A stretch of 64,000 bases of DNA from Streptomyces longispororuber (GTDB taxonomy: Bacteria > Actinomycetota > Actinomycetes > Streptomycetales > Streptomycetaceae): contig NZ_JAMOLN010000001.1 of the NCBI RefSeq assembly GCF_024448165.1, positions 1-64,000 of the forward strand. Direction: 5' to 3'. Position numbers and translations under genes: made by a program. Below the pieces are notes generated by a model that saw nothing but the letters and a program-made list of their open reading frames with translations, ran no database searches and was not told the origin of the DNA. Positions within the stretch are counted from its first letter, which is position 1. Every line of letters begins with the position of its first letter. This document shows positions 35,957 through 44,492 of this stretch, in pieces.

Positions 35957-37098
35957 TTCGGGGTGTTGTCGGGAGGAGTGACGGGCGGTGATCCCTGCGG
36001 TAGGCCGGTGGTATGCGGTATGCACAGGGCGGTGGGCTGACCGCCGAACGGCAGCACTTTCGTGAACGGATCCGGCTCGAGGCCGGTGAACGGTTCGAGC
36101 AGGGTGAGAAGAACGCGCTGATCGCGAAGGAACTGCGGGTCAGTGTGCGCTCGGTGGAGCGCTGGCGGCGGGCCTGGCGCCAGGGCGGGACGGCCGCCCT
36201 GGCCTCGGCCGGGCCTTCGAAGCTGCCCAGACTCAGTGATGACCGATTCACCGAACTGGAACGGGAGTTGGCCCGGGGGCCGGCGGTGCACGGCTGGGAA
36301 GACCAGCGCTGGACCCTGGCGAGGATCCGCATACTGATCTTCCGGCAATTCGCACTGGAGGTCTCGCAGGCGGCGGTGTGGCGGCTGCTGCACCGGCACG
36401 GCTGGTCCTGGCAGTCACCCGCCCGCCGGGCCGTGGAACGCGACGAATTCGCGGTCCAGCTGTGGAAGAAGAACGTGTGGCCGCAGGCGGAATGACTGCG
36501 GCGGCGCTGGGCGCCTTCCTTGTCTTCGAGGACGAGGCGGGGTTCGGGATGACCCCGGCACGGGCCCGGACCTGGGGCCGGCGCGGACAGACGCCGGTGG
36601 TGCGGGTGCGCGGCCGGTCCTGGCGCCGCTATTCGATCGCCGCCCTGTGCTGCTACCGGCCAGGCGAGCCTTCCCGGCTGATCTTCCGGCCCCGCCGTCA
36701 CCGCAAGCACCACGGAAAGGGACGCAACAGTTTCGCCTGGACCGATTACCGCGACCTCATCGTCCGCGCCCACATCCAGCTCAGGGCTCCCATCGTCCTC
36801 ATCTGGGACAATCTCAACACCCACCGGACCGCCGGGATGCGCCAGTACGCGGCAGGCCACGACTGGCTCACCATCGTTCATCTGCCCTCCTATGCACCGG
36901 ACTTGAACCCGGTAGAGGGCGTCTGGTCACTGCTGCGGCGCGGCCCGCTGGCCAATGTCGCCTTCACCGACGACGACCATCTCGAACACACCCTCCGCCG
37001 CGGCCTGCGGCACATTCAACGCCACCCCGAACTCATCGACGGCTGCCTCACCGGCACCGGACTCAGGCTGACTCACTATCCGACGACAACACCCCGAA
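35957..37098 (+). mobile_element. IS630-family insertion sequence (about 1.14 kb)
   Basis: The ends TTCGGGGTGTTGTCG (35957-35971) and CGACAACACCCCGAA (37084-37098) are inverted repeats flanked by TA on both sides (35955-35956 and 37099-37100), the IS630 target duplication. The restored target is CTAG, the known IS630 preference, in the loop of a palindrome. Two overlapping frames encode the transposase. Confidence 0.88.
36013..36495 (+). CDS. IS630-family transposase, N-terminal frame (OrfA)
   Basis: 160 residues from ATG 36013. It has two HTH segments: EKNALIAKELRVSVRSVERW (helix-turn-helix 23-like) and the winged-helix part FALEVSQAAVWRLLHRHGWS. The stop TGA at 36493-36495 overlaps the ATG of the downstream frame (ATGA). 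IS630 transposases in Streptomyces are often made from two frames by a -1 frameshift or by coupling; both are possible here. Confidence 0.88.
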   Translation: MRYAQGGGLTAERQHFRERIRLEAGERFEQGEKNALIAKELRVSVRSVERWRRAWRQGGTAALASAGPSKLPRLSDDRFTELERELARGPAVHGWEDQRWTLARIRILIFRQFALEVSQAAVWRLLHRHGWSWQSPARRAVERDEFAVQLWKKNVWPQAE

Positions 37099-37109
37099 TA
37101 GGTCAGTAG
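36492..37109 (+). CDS. IS630-family transposase, catalytic frame (OrfB, DDE_3)
   Basis: 205 residues from ATG 36492. The catalytic acids appear in FLVFEDEAGFGM (Asp), VLIWDNLNTHRTAG (Asp) and LPSYAPDLNPVEGVWS (Glu), the DDE_3 pattern. The frame is also open upstream to 36378, but that part is not homologous to the family. The stop lies just outside the inner terminal repeat. With OrfA it forms the complete transposase of this element. Confidence 0.88.
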   Translation: MTAAALGAFLVFEDEAGFGMTPARARTWGRRGQTPVVRVRGRSWRRYSIAALCCYRPGEPSRLIFRPRRHRKHHGKGRNSFAWTDYRDLIVRAHIQLRAPIVLIWDNLNTHRTAGMRQYAAGHDWLTIVHLPSYAPDLNPVEGVWSLLRRGPLANVAFTDDDHLEHTLRRGLRHIQRHPELIDGCLTGTGLRLTHYPTTTPRIGQ

Positions 37110-37147
37110 TCACCGAGACTGGAGCCCAAATGGTGGGGCAGGTCAAA

Positions 37148-37460
37148 CCTGTCACCCAGAGCTGCAGCAGACCCCTCTCCTCAGGGCCGCGCAGGGCACT
37201 GAGTAGCCACAGCGGGCCCGCCGAGTCCGTGCAGGTCGTCGGGCTTCACCCGCCTCGCCCTGTTCGACACGCAGGGAGCACGGGCATACGGCGTCCGCAG
37301 TCGGGCCACGTGGAAGAGTGCGTTCCCGTCAGCCGCCTTTGCCGGTCAGCCGGCGCATCCGGCACCTTCCCGCCGGATTCCGGCGGTACCTCCGTGTGCG
37401 CGCCCCTCAACAGGGCACCCGACGCCGCCAGGGGAACGTGCCCTGGACGAGGAGAACACC
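37148..37460. other. Gene-free stretch upstream of the VOC/Mrp genes
   Basis: No coding frame has supporting motifs. GAGGAGAACACC immediately before the ATG at 37461 is a good ribosome binding site. A promoter for the VOC-Mrp genes should lie here, but no clear -35/-10 pair or GGGTAC site was seen. Confidence 0.35.
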
Positions 37461-37829
37461 ATGCCTGTAGCCACCTACTGTCTGACCGCCGTGGATTGCC
37501 CCGATCCTCCTGCTCTGGCCGACTTCTACGCCGCCCTTCTCGGCGGCGAGGTGAAGAAGTTGAGGGACGACTGGTACGACGTGTACGCGCCGGGCGGCCA
37601 TCGCATCGCCTTCCAACGGGCTGAGGGCCACCAGCCGCCGCAGTGGCCCCGCGCGGACGACTCTCAGCAGCTCCACATCGACCTGAACGTCACGGACATG
37701 GCGGCAGCGGAGGCCGCCGTACTGTCGCTCGGCGCCATGCCCCTGGATCTGGAGGACCGGAACGGGCAGCGCGGGTTCCGCGTCTATGCCGATCCCGCAG
37801 GTCACCCGTTCTGCCTGTGCCGCGCCTGA
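37461..37829 (+). CDS. VOC-family (glyoxalase-like) protein
   Basis: 122 residues with two beta-alpha-beta-beta-beta modules. CLTAVDCPDPPALADFYAAL opens the first, GHRIAFQRAEGHQPPQWP lies in the middle, and HIDLNVTDMAAAEAAV with YADPAGHPFCLCRA forms the second. Members bind a divalent metal and act as lyases, dioxygenases or drug-binding proteins; the Streptomyces Glyoxalase_6-type group has no fixed substrate. GAGGAG precedes the ATG. The stop overlaps the proposed start of the mrpE-like gene, so it may be the first gene of the antiporter operon. A decayed relative lies at 58075-58476. Confidence 0.85.
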   Translation: MPVATYCLTAVDCPDPPALADFYAALLGGEVKKLRDDWYDVYAPGGHRIAFQRAEGHQPPQWPRADDSQQLHIDLNVTDMAAAEAAVLSLGAMPLDLEDRNGQRGFRVYADPAGHPFCLCRA

Positions 37830-38044
37830 CCCACGGCTCGTCCGACGACGGGCGCAGCGGGCAGCGGGGCGGCGGACTCCTGCGCTCCGGTGTCGAGTTC
37901 CTGGGCTGGTGGGCAGCTCTTGTCGCGCTGTGGATTGTGCTGATCAGCGGCATCGACGCGTGGGAGCTGGGGGTCGGAGCCGCTTGCGCCTTCGCCGGAG
38001 CCCTGGCGGCCACCGCGGCTCGTCGCGCGGCGGGTGCCGAGTGA
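37817..38044 (+). CDS. mnhE: MrpE/MnhE-like antiporter subunit (short)
   Basis: 75 residues from GTG 37817, inside the end of the VOC gene. After a charged N-terminal 30 residues there are two hydrophobic helices around EFLGWWAALVALWIVLISG and VGAACAFAGALAATAARRA. Position and topology fit the MnhE subunit, which is usually 150 or more residues elsewhere; actinobacterial versions in this gene order are short. It overlaps the next gene by four bases (GTGA). It assists assembly of the multi-subunit cation/proton antiporter. Confidence 0.65.
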   Translation: MPRLTHGSSDDGRSGQRGGGLLRSGVEFLGWWAALVALWIVLISGIDAWELGVGAACAFAGALAATAARRAAGAE

Positions 38045-38502
38045 ACGCCTGGCTGTGGTGCGGAACCACCTTTCTGGGACTCGGCCTGCCTCCCGTGATC
38101 TGGGGTGTGGCGTCCGGACCGCTGTCCCGCAGAGTGCTGGCGCAGAACACGGGCAGCACGGTCGTCGCTCTGGCCTTCCTCCTACTCGCCCAGGGGTACG
38201 CGCGCCCCTCGTACACGGATCTCTCCCTGGTCCTGTCGCTGCTCGGCCCGGTCGGCACTCTCGTCTGCGTGCGGCTGCTGGCCGACGACCTGTCGGCAGG
38301 TGCATCTCGCTGGTCCACGGCGGTGACTGCCCTGTGCGTCGCGGCCTCGCTGGCGGTGACCGCCGCCGTGTGCGCGGCGGCGGCTCCCGGCAGGCCGATG
38401 GTGAAACTCCTGCTCATCGGGGCGCTGGTGGCGCTCGGCAATGTGATCGCCGCACGGGCGCTGTCCGTGGGCGTGCTGGAGGAGGCGGACGGTACGCGAT
38501 GA
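38041..38502 (+). CDS. MrpF/G-like antiporter membrane subunit
   Basis: 153 residues from GTG 38041. At least four helices are visible: CGTTFLGLGLPPVIWGVASG, NTGSTVVALAFLLLAQGYA, DLSLVLSLLGPVGTLVCVRL and a C-terminal pair including LLLIGALVALGNVIAARAL. The second-third helix segment resembles MrpF, with the R-P-S-Y-T-D-L-S-L-V pattern before a helix. The extra helices could represent a merged MrpG, which is otherwise missing from the operon. It lies between the MnhE-like gene (4-base overlap) and the DUF4040 gene (43 bases). Confidence 0.6.
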   Translation: MNAWLWCGTTFLGLGLPPVIWGVASGPLSRRVLAQNTGSTVVALAFLLLAQGYARPSYTDLSLVLSLLGPVGTLVCVRLLADDLSAGASRWSTAVTALCVAASLAVTAAVCAAAAPGRPMVKLLLIGALVALGNVIAARALSVGVLEEADGTR

Positions 38503-38545
38503 ACGACGTGAACCCGGAGACGAGACGTGAACTCGGAGGTGAGGT

Positions 38546-38818
38546 GTGGTGAGCGAGGATCTGGTCGTCTCCGTCTGCCTCGTGCTGGTCGCCGCGTCAG
38601 CCACCGTCGCGGTCGCGGTACGTGAGCCGGTCCGGCAGGCACTGGTGCTGGCGGTGCTGGGACTGGCTCTGGCCGCGCTCTTCACGGTCCTGCAGGCACC
38701 GGACGTGGCCCTCTCCCAGCTGGCCGTCGGATCCGTGCTGACGCCGTTGCTGATCCTGCTGTCGGTGCGCAAGGTCAGACGCCGTGGGCATCCGACCGGT
38801 GACGAGGCGCAGCGGTGA
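38546..38818 (+). CDS. DUF4040 (MbhD/MnhA C-terminal-like) antiporter subunit
   Basis: 90 residues from GTG 38546 (or 38549). Three helices are present: LVVSVCLVLVAASATVAVAV, ALVLAVLGLALAALFTVL and SQLAVGSVLTPLLILLSV. The motif QAPDVALSQLAVGSVLTPLL is the DUF4040/MbhD signature, corresponding to part of the long MrpA C-terminus in classical Mrp complexes. It overlaps the following gene by four bases (GTGA). Confidence 0.8.
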   Translation: MVSEDLVVSVCLVLVAASATVAVAVREPVRQALVLAVLGLALAALFTVLQAPDVALSQLAVGSVLTPLLILLSVRKVRRRGHPTGDEAQR

Positions 38819-39576
38819 CGATCCGGATGCGGCGCTGGGTCATGGGGACCGGGGCGATCGGTCTGGCGGCGCTGTTCGTCGCCGCGTTCATGCGTCTGCC
38901 GCGCTTCGGTGGCGACCGGCATCCCTACGGTGACCGCGCCACCGACGCGGCCCTCACCCGGCACACCGCCAACGTGGTCTCCTCGATCAACTTCGATCTG
39001 CGGGCGTTCGACACCTTGGGCGAGGAGTCCATCCTGTTCGCCGCCGTCCTGGGCACCGTCGTACTGCTGCGGCAGACCCGCGAGGAGGACCGGGTGCCGC
39101 CGCGCTCCGCCGCCGTCGACCCCTGGGTGCGGCGCTATGCGCTCGCCGCGCTGCCCGTCGCCCTTGTGGTCGGCCTGTACGTGGTCGCACACGGTCAGCT
39201 GAGCCCGGGCGGCGGTTTTCAGGGCGGCGTCATCGTGGCCACCGCCGTGCATCTCCTCTACATCGGGGTGGACTACCGGGCTCTGGAGAGGATCCGTCCG
39301 GTGGCCCTCTACGAGGTGGGCGACGCGGTCGGCGAAGCCGCCTATCTGCTCGTCGGTGCAGCCGCACTGATCGGCGGCTCCGCCTTCCTGGCCAACACCC
39401 TCCTGCCGTACGGGACGTTCAACACCCTCACCTCCGGCGGGGTCGTCCCACTGCTGAATCTGGCGGTCGGCATCGAAGTGGCCTGTGCGGTCGTCGTGCT
39501 GGTGTCCCGGTTCCTCGACCAGGCCGTGGAGATCACCGACGCGGCATCGGACGCGGAGGGGGCGGGCACGAGGTGA
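38815..39576 (+). CDS. mnhB: MnhB-type antiporter subunit with MbhE-like N-terminus
   Basis: 253 residues. The N-terminal part (about 1-90) has two helices and the NVVSSINFDLRAFDTLGEES motif of the MrpA/MbhE junction. The C-terminal part (about 105-235) is MnhB, with four helices and VVAHGQLSPGGGFQGGVIVA. It contributes to the membrane arm that couples cation exit to proton entry. Overlaps on both sides (4 bases each) show tight coupling with the DUF4040 and MnhC genes. Confidence 0.88.
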   Translation: MTIRMRRWVMGTGAIGLAALFVAAFMRLPRFGGDRHPYGDRATDAALTRHTANVVSSINFDLRAFDTLGEESILFAAVLGTVVLLRQTREEDRVPPRSAAVDPWVRRYALAALPVALVVGLYVVAHGQLSPGGGFQGGVIVATAVHLLYIGVDYRALERIRPVALYEVGDAVGEAAYLLVGAAALIGGSAFLANTLLPYGTFNTLTSGGVVPLLNLAVGIEVACAVVVLVSRFLDQAVEITDAASDAEGAGTR

Positions 39577-39923
39577 CGCACCTCTTCCCCTATCTGATCG
39601 CCGGATGGATCTTCCTCGTCGGCTGCTACGGGCTCGCCACGAGCCGGCACCTCGTGCACGCCGTCGGCTGCCTGGCGGTCTGCCAGTCCGCCACCTACGT
39701 GCTCCTGCTCGCTGTCGGCTACCGCGAGGGTGGCACCGCGCCCGTCCACTCCGATCTGGCCCCGCACTCCCGCCCTCTGGTCGACCCTGTGGTGCAGGCG
39801 CTCACCCTCACCGACGTGGTCGTGGGCGCGACGGTCACCGCCCTGCTCCTGGCCCTCGTGATCCAAGTGGCCAAACGCCACGGCACCGTCGACCCCGATG
39901 AACTTTCTGAGCTGCGCGGATGA
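39573..39923 (+). CDS. mnhC: MnhC/NuoK-type antiporter subunit
   Basis: 116 residues, three helices, homologous to Nuo[21 protein letters not shown] (helix 1), [20 protein letters not shown] (helix 2, with the usual conserved residues) and a final helix after [20 protein letters not shown]. Subunits of this type carry a buried acidic residue needed for ion movement. It overlaps both neighbours by four bases within the operon. Confidence 0.88.
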   Translation: MTHLFPYLIAGWIFLVGCYGLATSRHLVHAVGCLAVCQSATYVLLLAVGYREGGTAPVHSDLAPHSRPLVDPVVQALTLTDVVVGATVTALLLALVIQVAKRHGTVDPDELSELRG

Positions 39924-41686
39924 ACTCACTTCTGCCGCTGGTCGTGACCCTGCCCCTGATGGGCGCCGCGTTCCTCGTCGCGGTCGGCCGTGTGCTGCCG
40001 CGTATCGCCGCCGACGCCGTCGCGGCCTCGGTGGCGGTCTCGACCGCCGCGCTCGCCACGGTGCTCCTCGCGCACGCTTCGCCGGATGCCACGGAGTGGG
40101 TCGGGGGATGGGAACCCGTCGGCGGGAGGAGCGTGGGCATCGTTCTGATCGGTGACGCGCCCGGCACCGGGCTCGCAGCCCTCGTGTCCCTGCTCACCGT
40201 GTTCGTCCTCGCCTATTCCTGGCGCTACTTCGACGAGATGCCGCACGGGAACGCGGGTGCCTTCCCGGCGCTCGTCCTGCTCTTCCAGGCGGGGATGTGC
40301 GGATTCGCGCTGACCGGTGATCTCTTCAACGCATTCGTCTTCTTCGAGCTGATGGGAGTCGTCGCGTACGCCCTGACGGGGTACCGCGTGGAGGAGCCCA
40401 AGGCCGTACAGGGAGCTCTCACCTTCGGCGTCGTCAACTCCCTTGGCGCGTACGCCACGTTGATGGGGATCGCCCTGTTGTACGCCCGTACCGGTGAGCT
40501 GGGTATGCGGCAGATCGGTGCCGCGCTCTCGGCCGGGGGTCCACCGGACGGGCTGGTTCTGGGCGCCTTCGTCCTGGTGATGACGGGCCTGCTGGTGAAG
40601 GCCGCGGCTGTCCCGTTCCATTTCTGGCTGCCGGATGCCCACGCAGTGGCGCCGACCCCGGTGTGCATGCTGCTGTCCGGGGTCATGGTCGAGCTCGGTG
40701 TCTACGGTGTGTGGCGGGTGTACACCACCGTCTTCGCCGGACCGGGCGGGCTGCCCGCCGCCGACTTCACGCACTGCCTGGTGGTGCTCGGAGCCGTCAC
40801 CGCCGTACTGGGTGCGGTGATGTGCTGGCAGCAGCACCACCTCAAGCGCATGCTCGCCTATTCAACGATCGCCCACACGGGGCTCTTCCTGGTGGGGATC
40901 AGTCTCCTGCGGCCCGAGTCGACCGCCGGGGTCGCCCTCTATGTGGTGGGCCATGCCGGTGTGAAGGCCGCCCTGTTCGCCTGCACCGGGATCTTGCTCG
41001 ACCGGTACGGCAGCGTGGACGAACGTGAACTGCACGGTAGGGGACGGGAGCTGCGTGCCGTCGGCGTCCTGTTCGGCGTGGCCGCAGTCGCCCTGCCGGG
41101 CTTGCCGCCCTTCGGAACGGGGCTGGGCAAGGGCGTCATCGAGGAGGCCGGGGGCGGCACCGTCACCGCGCTCTTCCTGGCCGTCTCCGTGGCCACGGGA
41201 GCGGCCGTACTGCGCGCCGGGGCGCGGGTGTTCCTGGGCGCCGGTCCGCACCCCAGGGAGTCGGCGGAGTCGTCCGGGTCGACGTCCGGGGACGAGGAGC
41301 CCGAGACCCGCGAGCGGCTCGGGCGGCGGGTCCCACTGCCGATGGTGGCCGTTCCGGGGCTGCTGCTGGCGGGCGCGCTGGCCCTGGGGATCTTCCCGTC
41401 CGTGGCGGCCGGGTTCGGCAGGGCGTTCGGCGCCCCGGAGGCCGCCGCGCCACACTGGACGCTCGCGGCCGTGCTGACCGGCGTGCTGTCCACCGCGTGC
41501 GCGGCCGGGGCCGCGGCCCTCGCCGTACGACGGACAGCGCCGGCGGAACCGTACGCCTGGACCGGACCGCTGCGTCGCCTCCACTCGGGGCACGTCGGGG
41601 ACTACATCGCCTGGTTTCTGCTCGGCACGGCCGCCCTGGCAGGACTGGCCCTGCCCGGCATCGTCAGCGGCGGCCTGCTGCCCTGA
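39920..41686 (+). CDS. mnhD: MnhD-type proton/cation antiporter subunit (NuoM/N-like)
   Basis: 588 residues with about 14 helices. The Proton_antipo_M core includes [20 protein letters not shown] (the glutamate and lysine region), [20 protein letters not shown] (lysine helix and HFWLPDAH) and [20 protein letters not shown]. It is a proton channel subunit of the Mrp complex and the last gene of the operon. No separate full-length MrpA exists here: its pieces are represented by this subunit plus the DUF4040/MnhB proteins, as in group-2-like or Mbh-like complexes. The stop is followed directly by a relic of an LLM oxidoreductase on the other strand. Confidence 0.9.
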   Translation: MNSLLPLVVTLPLMGAAFLVAVGRVLPRIAADAVAASVAVSTAALATVLLAHASPDATEWVGGWEPVGGRSVGIVLIGDAPGTGLAALVSLLTVFVLAYSWRYFDEMPHGNAGAFPALVLLFQAGMCGFALTGDLFNAFVFFELMGVVAYALTGYRVEEPKAVQGALTFGVVNSLGAYATLMGIALLYARTGELGMRQIGAALSAGGPPDGLVLGAFVLVMTGLLVKAAAVPFHFWLPDAHAVAPTPVCMLLSGVMVELGVYGVWRVYTTVFAGPGGLPAADFTHCLVVLGAVTAVLGAVMCWQQHHLKRMLAYSTIAHTGLFLVGISLLRPESTAGVALYVVGHAGVKAALFACTGILLDRYGSVDERELHGRGRELRAVGVLFGVAAVALPGLPPFGTGLGKGVIEEAGGGTVTALFLAVSVATGAAVLRAGARVFLGAGPHPRESAESSGSTSGDEEPETRERLGRRVPLPMVAVPGLLLAGALALGIFPSVAAGFGRAFGAPEAAAPHWTLAAVLTGVLSTACAAGAAALAVRRTAPAEPYAWTGPLRRLHSGHVGDYIAWFLLGTAALAGLALPGIVSGGLLP

Positions 41687-41690
41687 GCCC

Positions 41691-41781
41691 GTGCGTCGGA
41701 CAGCGCGGCCCGCGCCTGGTCGAGGAGCTCCGCGGGCGTGAACCCCTGGCTCGCCAGGGCGTATTCGTAGCGTGCCGTCAC
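41691..41781 (-). pseudogene. 5' relic of an LLM-class F420-dependent oxidoreductase
   Basis: From GTG 41781 the minus strand reads TARYEYALASQGFTPAELLD then QARAA. This closely matches the first 25 residues of the intact LLM enzyme at 54117-55073 (TRFGYFLASEEFTPAQLLE). Homology stops at about 41695, where the mnhD 3' end begins. The GTG overlaps the isochorismatase stop by four bases, so an isochorismatase-LLM operon was cut by recombination at this spot. Confidence 0.75.
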
Positions 41782-42362
41782 TCGCTCTTCGCGTGGTCGC
41801 TCCCCGCGTCCCGGGTGAACGTGACGTCCTGGCCCCGGACGATGCGCGCGCCCATGTTCCTGCGCATCATCTCCATTGCCGCGTCGGCGAGTTCGGGGTG
41901 AATGGGGGCGACGGCATCGGAGACTACCGTCACGTCCAGGTGCCGGATATGGGCATCCAGCGCCGAATACAGCACGCATTGCTCGGTGACCTGGCCGCAC
42001 AGGACGACGTGACGCACTCCCAGTTCCCACAACAGATACGTCAGCGGTGTCTCGTAGAAGATCGAGTGCCGCGCCTTAACGACGAACAGCGCGTCGTCGT
42101 CCGGCAGGATCGGCTCGACCAGATCCGCATGGGGACCGGTCAGGGCCGCGTCGACAAGTTCGCCATGGTGAGAACGCCATTGGCCGAAGTTGTCGTTGGC
42201 GTACACCACCAGGACGCCACGGGCGCGTGCCGCCACGAGCAGCTCGGCGATGACCGGCACGACCTTCCGGGCCTCGGGCACCAGTAGGCCTGCATCGCGG
42301 TGGTCGTACGTGTTGATCATGTCGATCACGATCACGGCGGACGACGGGTGGACGGTGCTCAT
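41778..42362 (-). CDS. Isochorismatase-like cysteine hydrolase (paralogue 1)
   Basis: 194 residues from ATG 42362. The fold motifs are VIVIDMINTYDHRDAG (catalytic Asp), DALFVVKARHSIFYETPL (catalytic Lys) and HVVLCGQVTEQCVLYSALDA (catalytic Cys after the cis-peptide). Members hydrolyse isochorismate, nicotinamide or N-carbamoyl compounds; the substrate is unknown. A close paralogue is at 57511-58074, sharing VYANDNFGQWRSHHGE and most of the rest. A truncated LLM relic overlaps its 3' end. It is the last complete gene before the junction with the Mrp operon. Confidence 0.88.
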   Translation of the reverse strand: MSTVHPSSAVIVIDMINTYDHRDAGLLVPEARKVVPVIAELLVAARARGVLVVYANDNFGQWRSHHGELVDAALTGPHADLVEPILPDDDALFVVKARHSIFYETPLTYLLWELGVRHVVLCGQVTEQCVLYSALDAHIRHLDVTVVSDAVAPIHPELADAAMEMMRRNMGARIVRGQDVTFTRDAGSDHAKSE

Positions 42363-42588
42363 GGTCACGGCTTCAGCAGGGTCCCCACCATGCCGTCTTC
42401 CTTGTCGACGGCACGGACCGCGCGCTCCTCGGCGCACTCGTGCCTGCGTCCCTCTGTGCAATTCGCTCCTGCGGGCATGACGCGTTCCTCTCCTCGGCGA
42501 AGGGCCCCCTACCAGGGGCTCACATCGCGCGGCGTCCTGCCAGGTGAACGTCTGTGGCGGAGGGCGCTGCGCGTACCGCGCCGGCGCC

Positions 42589-43548
42589 TCATGTCTGTGA
42601 GGGATCCACGTCCGCGGCCGCGTACTGCGGGCCGACCGTGTAGCGGGGATCCTCGGCCGACGCGATGCCCGCCGCGAAGATGCCGAACCGTGTGCACGCG
42701 GAGCCGGCGAGGAGGGCCAGTCCCGCCACGACGGCCGCAGGGCGGCTGCGCCGGGCGAGAAGGGCCGCGCCCGCCGCGCCCGCGACGGTAAGTGCCTCGG
42801 CGTAGCGCAGCAGCGTTCCCGCACGGCCGGACCGGTAGGTCTCCGCCACCATGCCCAGGTCGCGTTCGGCTGCCCGGATCGCGATCTGCTCGGACGCGGC
42901 GGCCAGCGCCGCCGCGCAGGTCGCCGGGGCGTTCTCCCCTGTGGGGCCAAGGACGAGAGCCATGCCGGACGCGGCGGCGGTGGCCGATGCGGCGAAGACA
43001 TAGGGCAGTTGACGGTGGGCGCCGTGCCAGGCGGGTACCGCGGTGTCCGCCGCCAGCACCCCCGTGTAGGTGGCGAGGGCGGGACCGAGCAAAGCGGCGC
43101 CGGTGGTCGCCGCCACGCCGGTGCGGGGCAGACGGCCGGTGGCGGCGGTCAGTGCGGCGACGCCGGCCGCCGGGCCGTAGACGCTGAGGAGCCAGGAGCC
43201 GACGCTCATCGGTGAGGTGGGCTTGATGACCCTCAGCATATTCGGGAAGCGGCTCGGCACACCGAGGTCGTTGACGAGCGCGGCAGCGGACAGGGTGACC
43301 GACGCGAGCGAAGATGCCTTCAGTGCGGTGGCCGTCCTCGGCCGCCCGGTGAGGTGAGCGCCTGCCGCGAGCACCGAGCCCGCGCCGGCGAGCCCGCCCA
43401 GGAAGAAGTAGCCCGCGATGTCGCGCGCCGCCCAGGACGGGGCCTTGATGATCGGCCTGCCGTAGTACGAGCCGAACTCGGCGCGCGGGACCATGAGTTC
43501 CTCGCCGCGTCCCTTGCGGCCACGCCGCCGCGATCCCGTGGCGCTCAT
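42589..43548 (-). CDS. NrfD-type membrane anchor subunit of formate dehydrogenase
   Basis: 319 residues from ATG 43548, overlapping the iron-sulfur gene by four bases. About eight helices, with the NrfD/PsrC-like motifs DIAGYFFLGGLAGAGSVLAA near the start and VGSWLLSVYGPAAGVAALTA. The early YYGRPIIKAPSWAARDIAGY segment is typical of actinobacterial NrfD proteins linked to formate dehydrogenase. It carries no haem ligands of its own and passes electrons from the iron-sulfur subunit to menaquinone. It completes a three-gene alpha-beta-NrfD operon. Confidence 0.88.
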   Translation of the reverse strand: MSATGSRRRGRKGRGEELMVPRAEFGSYYGRPIIKAPSWAARDIAGYFFLGGLAGAGSVLAAGAHLTGRPRTATALKASSLASVTLSAAALVNDLGVPSRFPNMLRVIKPTSPMSVGSWLLSVYGPAAGVAALTAATGRLPRTGVAATTGAALLGPALATYTGVLAADTAVPAWHGAHRQLPYVFAASATAAASGMALVLGPTGENAPATCAAALAAASEQIAIRAAERDLGMVAETYRSGRAGTLLRYAEALTVAGAAGAALLARRSRPAAVVAGLALLAGSACTRFGIFAAGIASAEDPRYTVGPQYAAADVDPSQT

Positions 43549-44492
43549 CGCCGTGCCTTTCCTCGCAGGACGGCCGGGGCCGCGAAGGACATCGCGAGAC
43601 CACCGACCAGGGACAGAGCCGCGACGCCCGCGTGCTTCCACATGGCGGGGAGGTCCCGGGTCGTGACGACCGGGTCAGGGGGCAGCCCGTACACCTCGGG
43701 CCGGTCCAGGAGGAGGAAGAACGCTCCGTCGCCGCCGACGCCGTCCTCGGGGTGGTGCCCGTAGAGACGCGCCTCGCTCACCCCCGACTCGTGCAGTTGG
43801 TCGACGCGCAGCGCGGCACGCTCACGCAGCTCGTCGAGCGGGCCGAACTGGATGGATTCCGTCGGGCAGGCCTTCGCGCAGGCCGGTTCCTGACCGGCGC
43901 CGAGACGGTCGTAGCAGAGGGTGCACTTGAACGCCCGGCCGTCGGACGGGCGTTGCTCGATGACGCCGTACGGACATGCGGGCACGCAATAGCCGCAGCC
44001 GTTGCAGATGTCCTCCTGCACCACGACGGTGCCGAACTCGGTGCGGAAGAGTGACCCCGTGGGGCACACGTCCAGACACGCGGCGTGCGTGCAGTGCTTG
44101 CACACGTCGGACGACATCAACCAGCGCATGTCGGAAGCGCTACCGCTGCCCTGTGTCGCGGCGTCTTCCGGCCCCTCCGGTTGCGTCCCGGCCATCGGCA
44201 GAACCGTGCGTCCTGCCGGGGTGGGCGGGCCGTCGGCGGGCGCCGACTGTTCGATGAATGCCACGTGCCGCCATGTGGAGCTGCCCAGACCCTGGGTGTT
44301 GTCGTAGCTCATGCCGCTCAACGACAGCCCGTCCTCCGGGATCGCGTTCCACTCCTTGCACGCGACTTCGCAGGCCTTGCATCCGATGCACACGGACGTG
44401 TCGGTGAAGAACCCCACCCGTGGCGGGGCGTCCTCGTGACCCGCGTCGCGTGCCGGATCCGGTTCTGGGCCGCTGAGCAGGTTGCGGGTCAC
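43545..44492 (-). CDS. Formate dehydrogenase iron-sulfur (beta) subunit
   Basis: 315 residues. It has four [4Fe-4S] binding clusters of cysteines: TSVCIGCKACEVACKEWN, SDVCKHCTHAACLDVCPTG, EDICNGCGYCVPACPYGV and CTLCYDRLGAGQEPACAKAC. A C-terminal single helix (WKHAGVAALSLVGGLAMSF) should anchor it to the membrane next to NrfD. It relays electrons from the molybdopterin subunit. The gene overlaps the alpha gene by four bases and the NrfD gene by four, so stoichiometric expression is expected. Confidence 0.93.
   Translation of the reverse strand: MTRNLLSGPEPDPARDAGHEDAPPRVGFFTDTSVCIGCKACEVACKEWNAIPEDGLSLSGMSYDNTQGLGSSTWRHVAFIEQSAPADGPPTPAGRTVLPMAGTQPEGPEDAATQGSGSASDMRWLMSSDVCKHCTHAACLDVCPTGSLFRTEFGTVVVQEDICNGCGYCVPACPYGVIEQRPSDGRAFKCTLCYDRLGAGQEPACAKACPTESIQFGPLDELRERAALRVDQLHESGVSEARLYGHHPEDGVGGDGAFFLLLDRPEVYGLPPDPVVTTRDLPAMWKHAGVAALSLVGGLAMSFAAPAVLRGKARR

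Larger units (their letters stand above)
35908..37147. repeat. Roughly 47 bp imperfect inverted repeat split at its apex by IS630
   Basis: The left arm (35908-35954) and right arm (37101-37147) are complementary: TTTGACCTGCCCCAC is perfect, followed by matching blocks TCCAGT, GGTG and CTACTG. With IS630 removed they form a palindrome of about 95 bases with CTAG at the centre. The arms look like two terminal repeats of an unidentified element facing each other with only a few bases between, or a MITE. Confidence 0.7.

Noticed and set aside
36378-36491. Upstream extension of the IS630 catalytic frame
   Set aside because: These residues overlap OrfA in another frame and do not match the family; the coupled ATG at 36492 is the better start.
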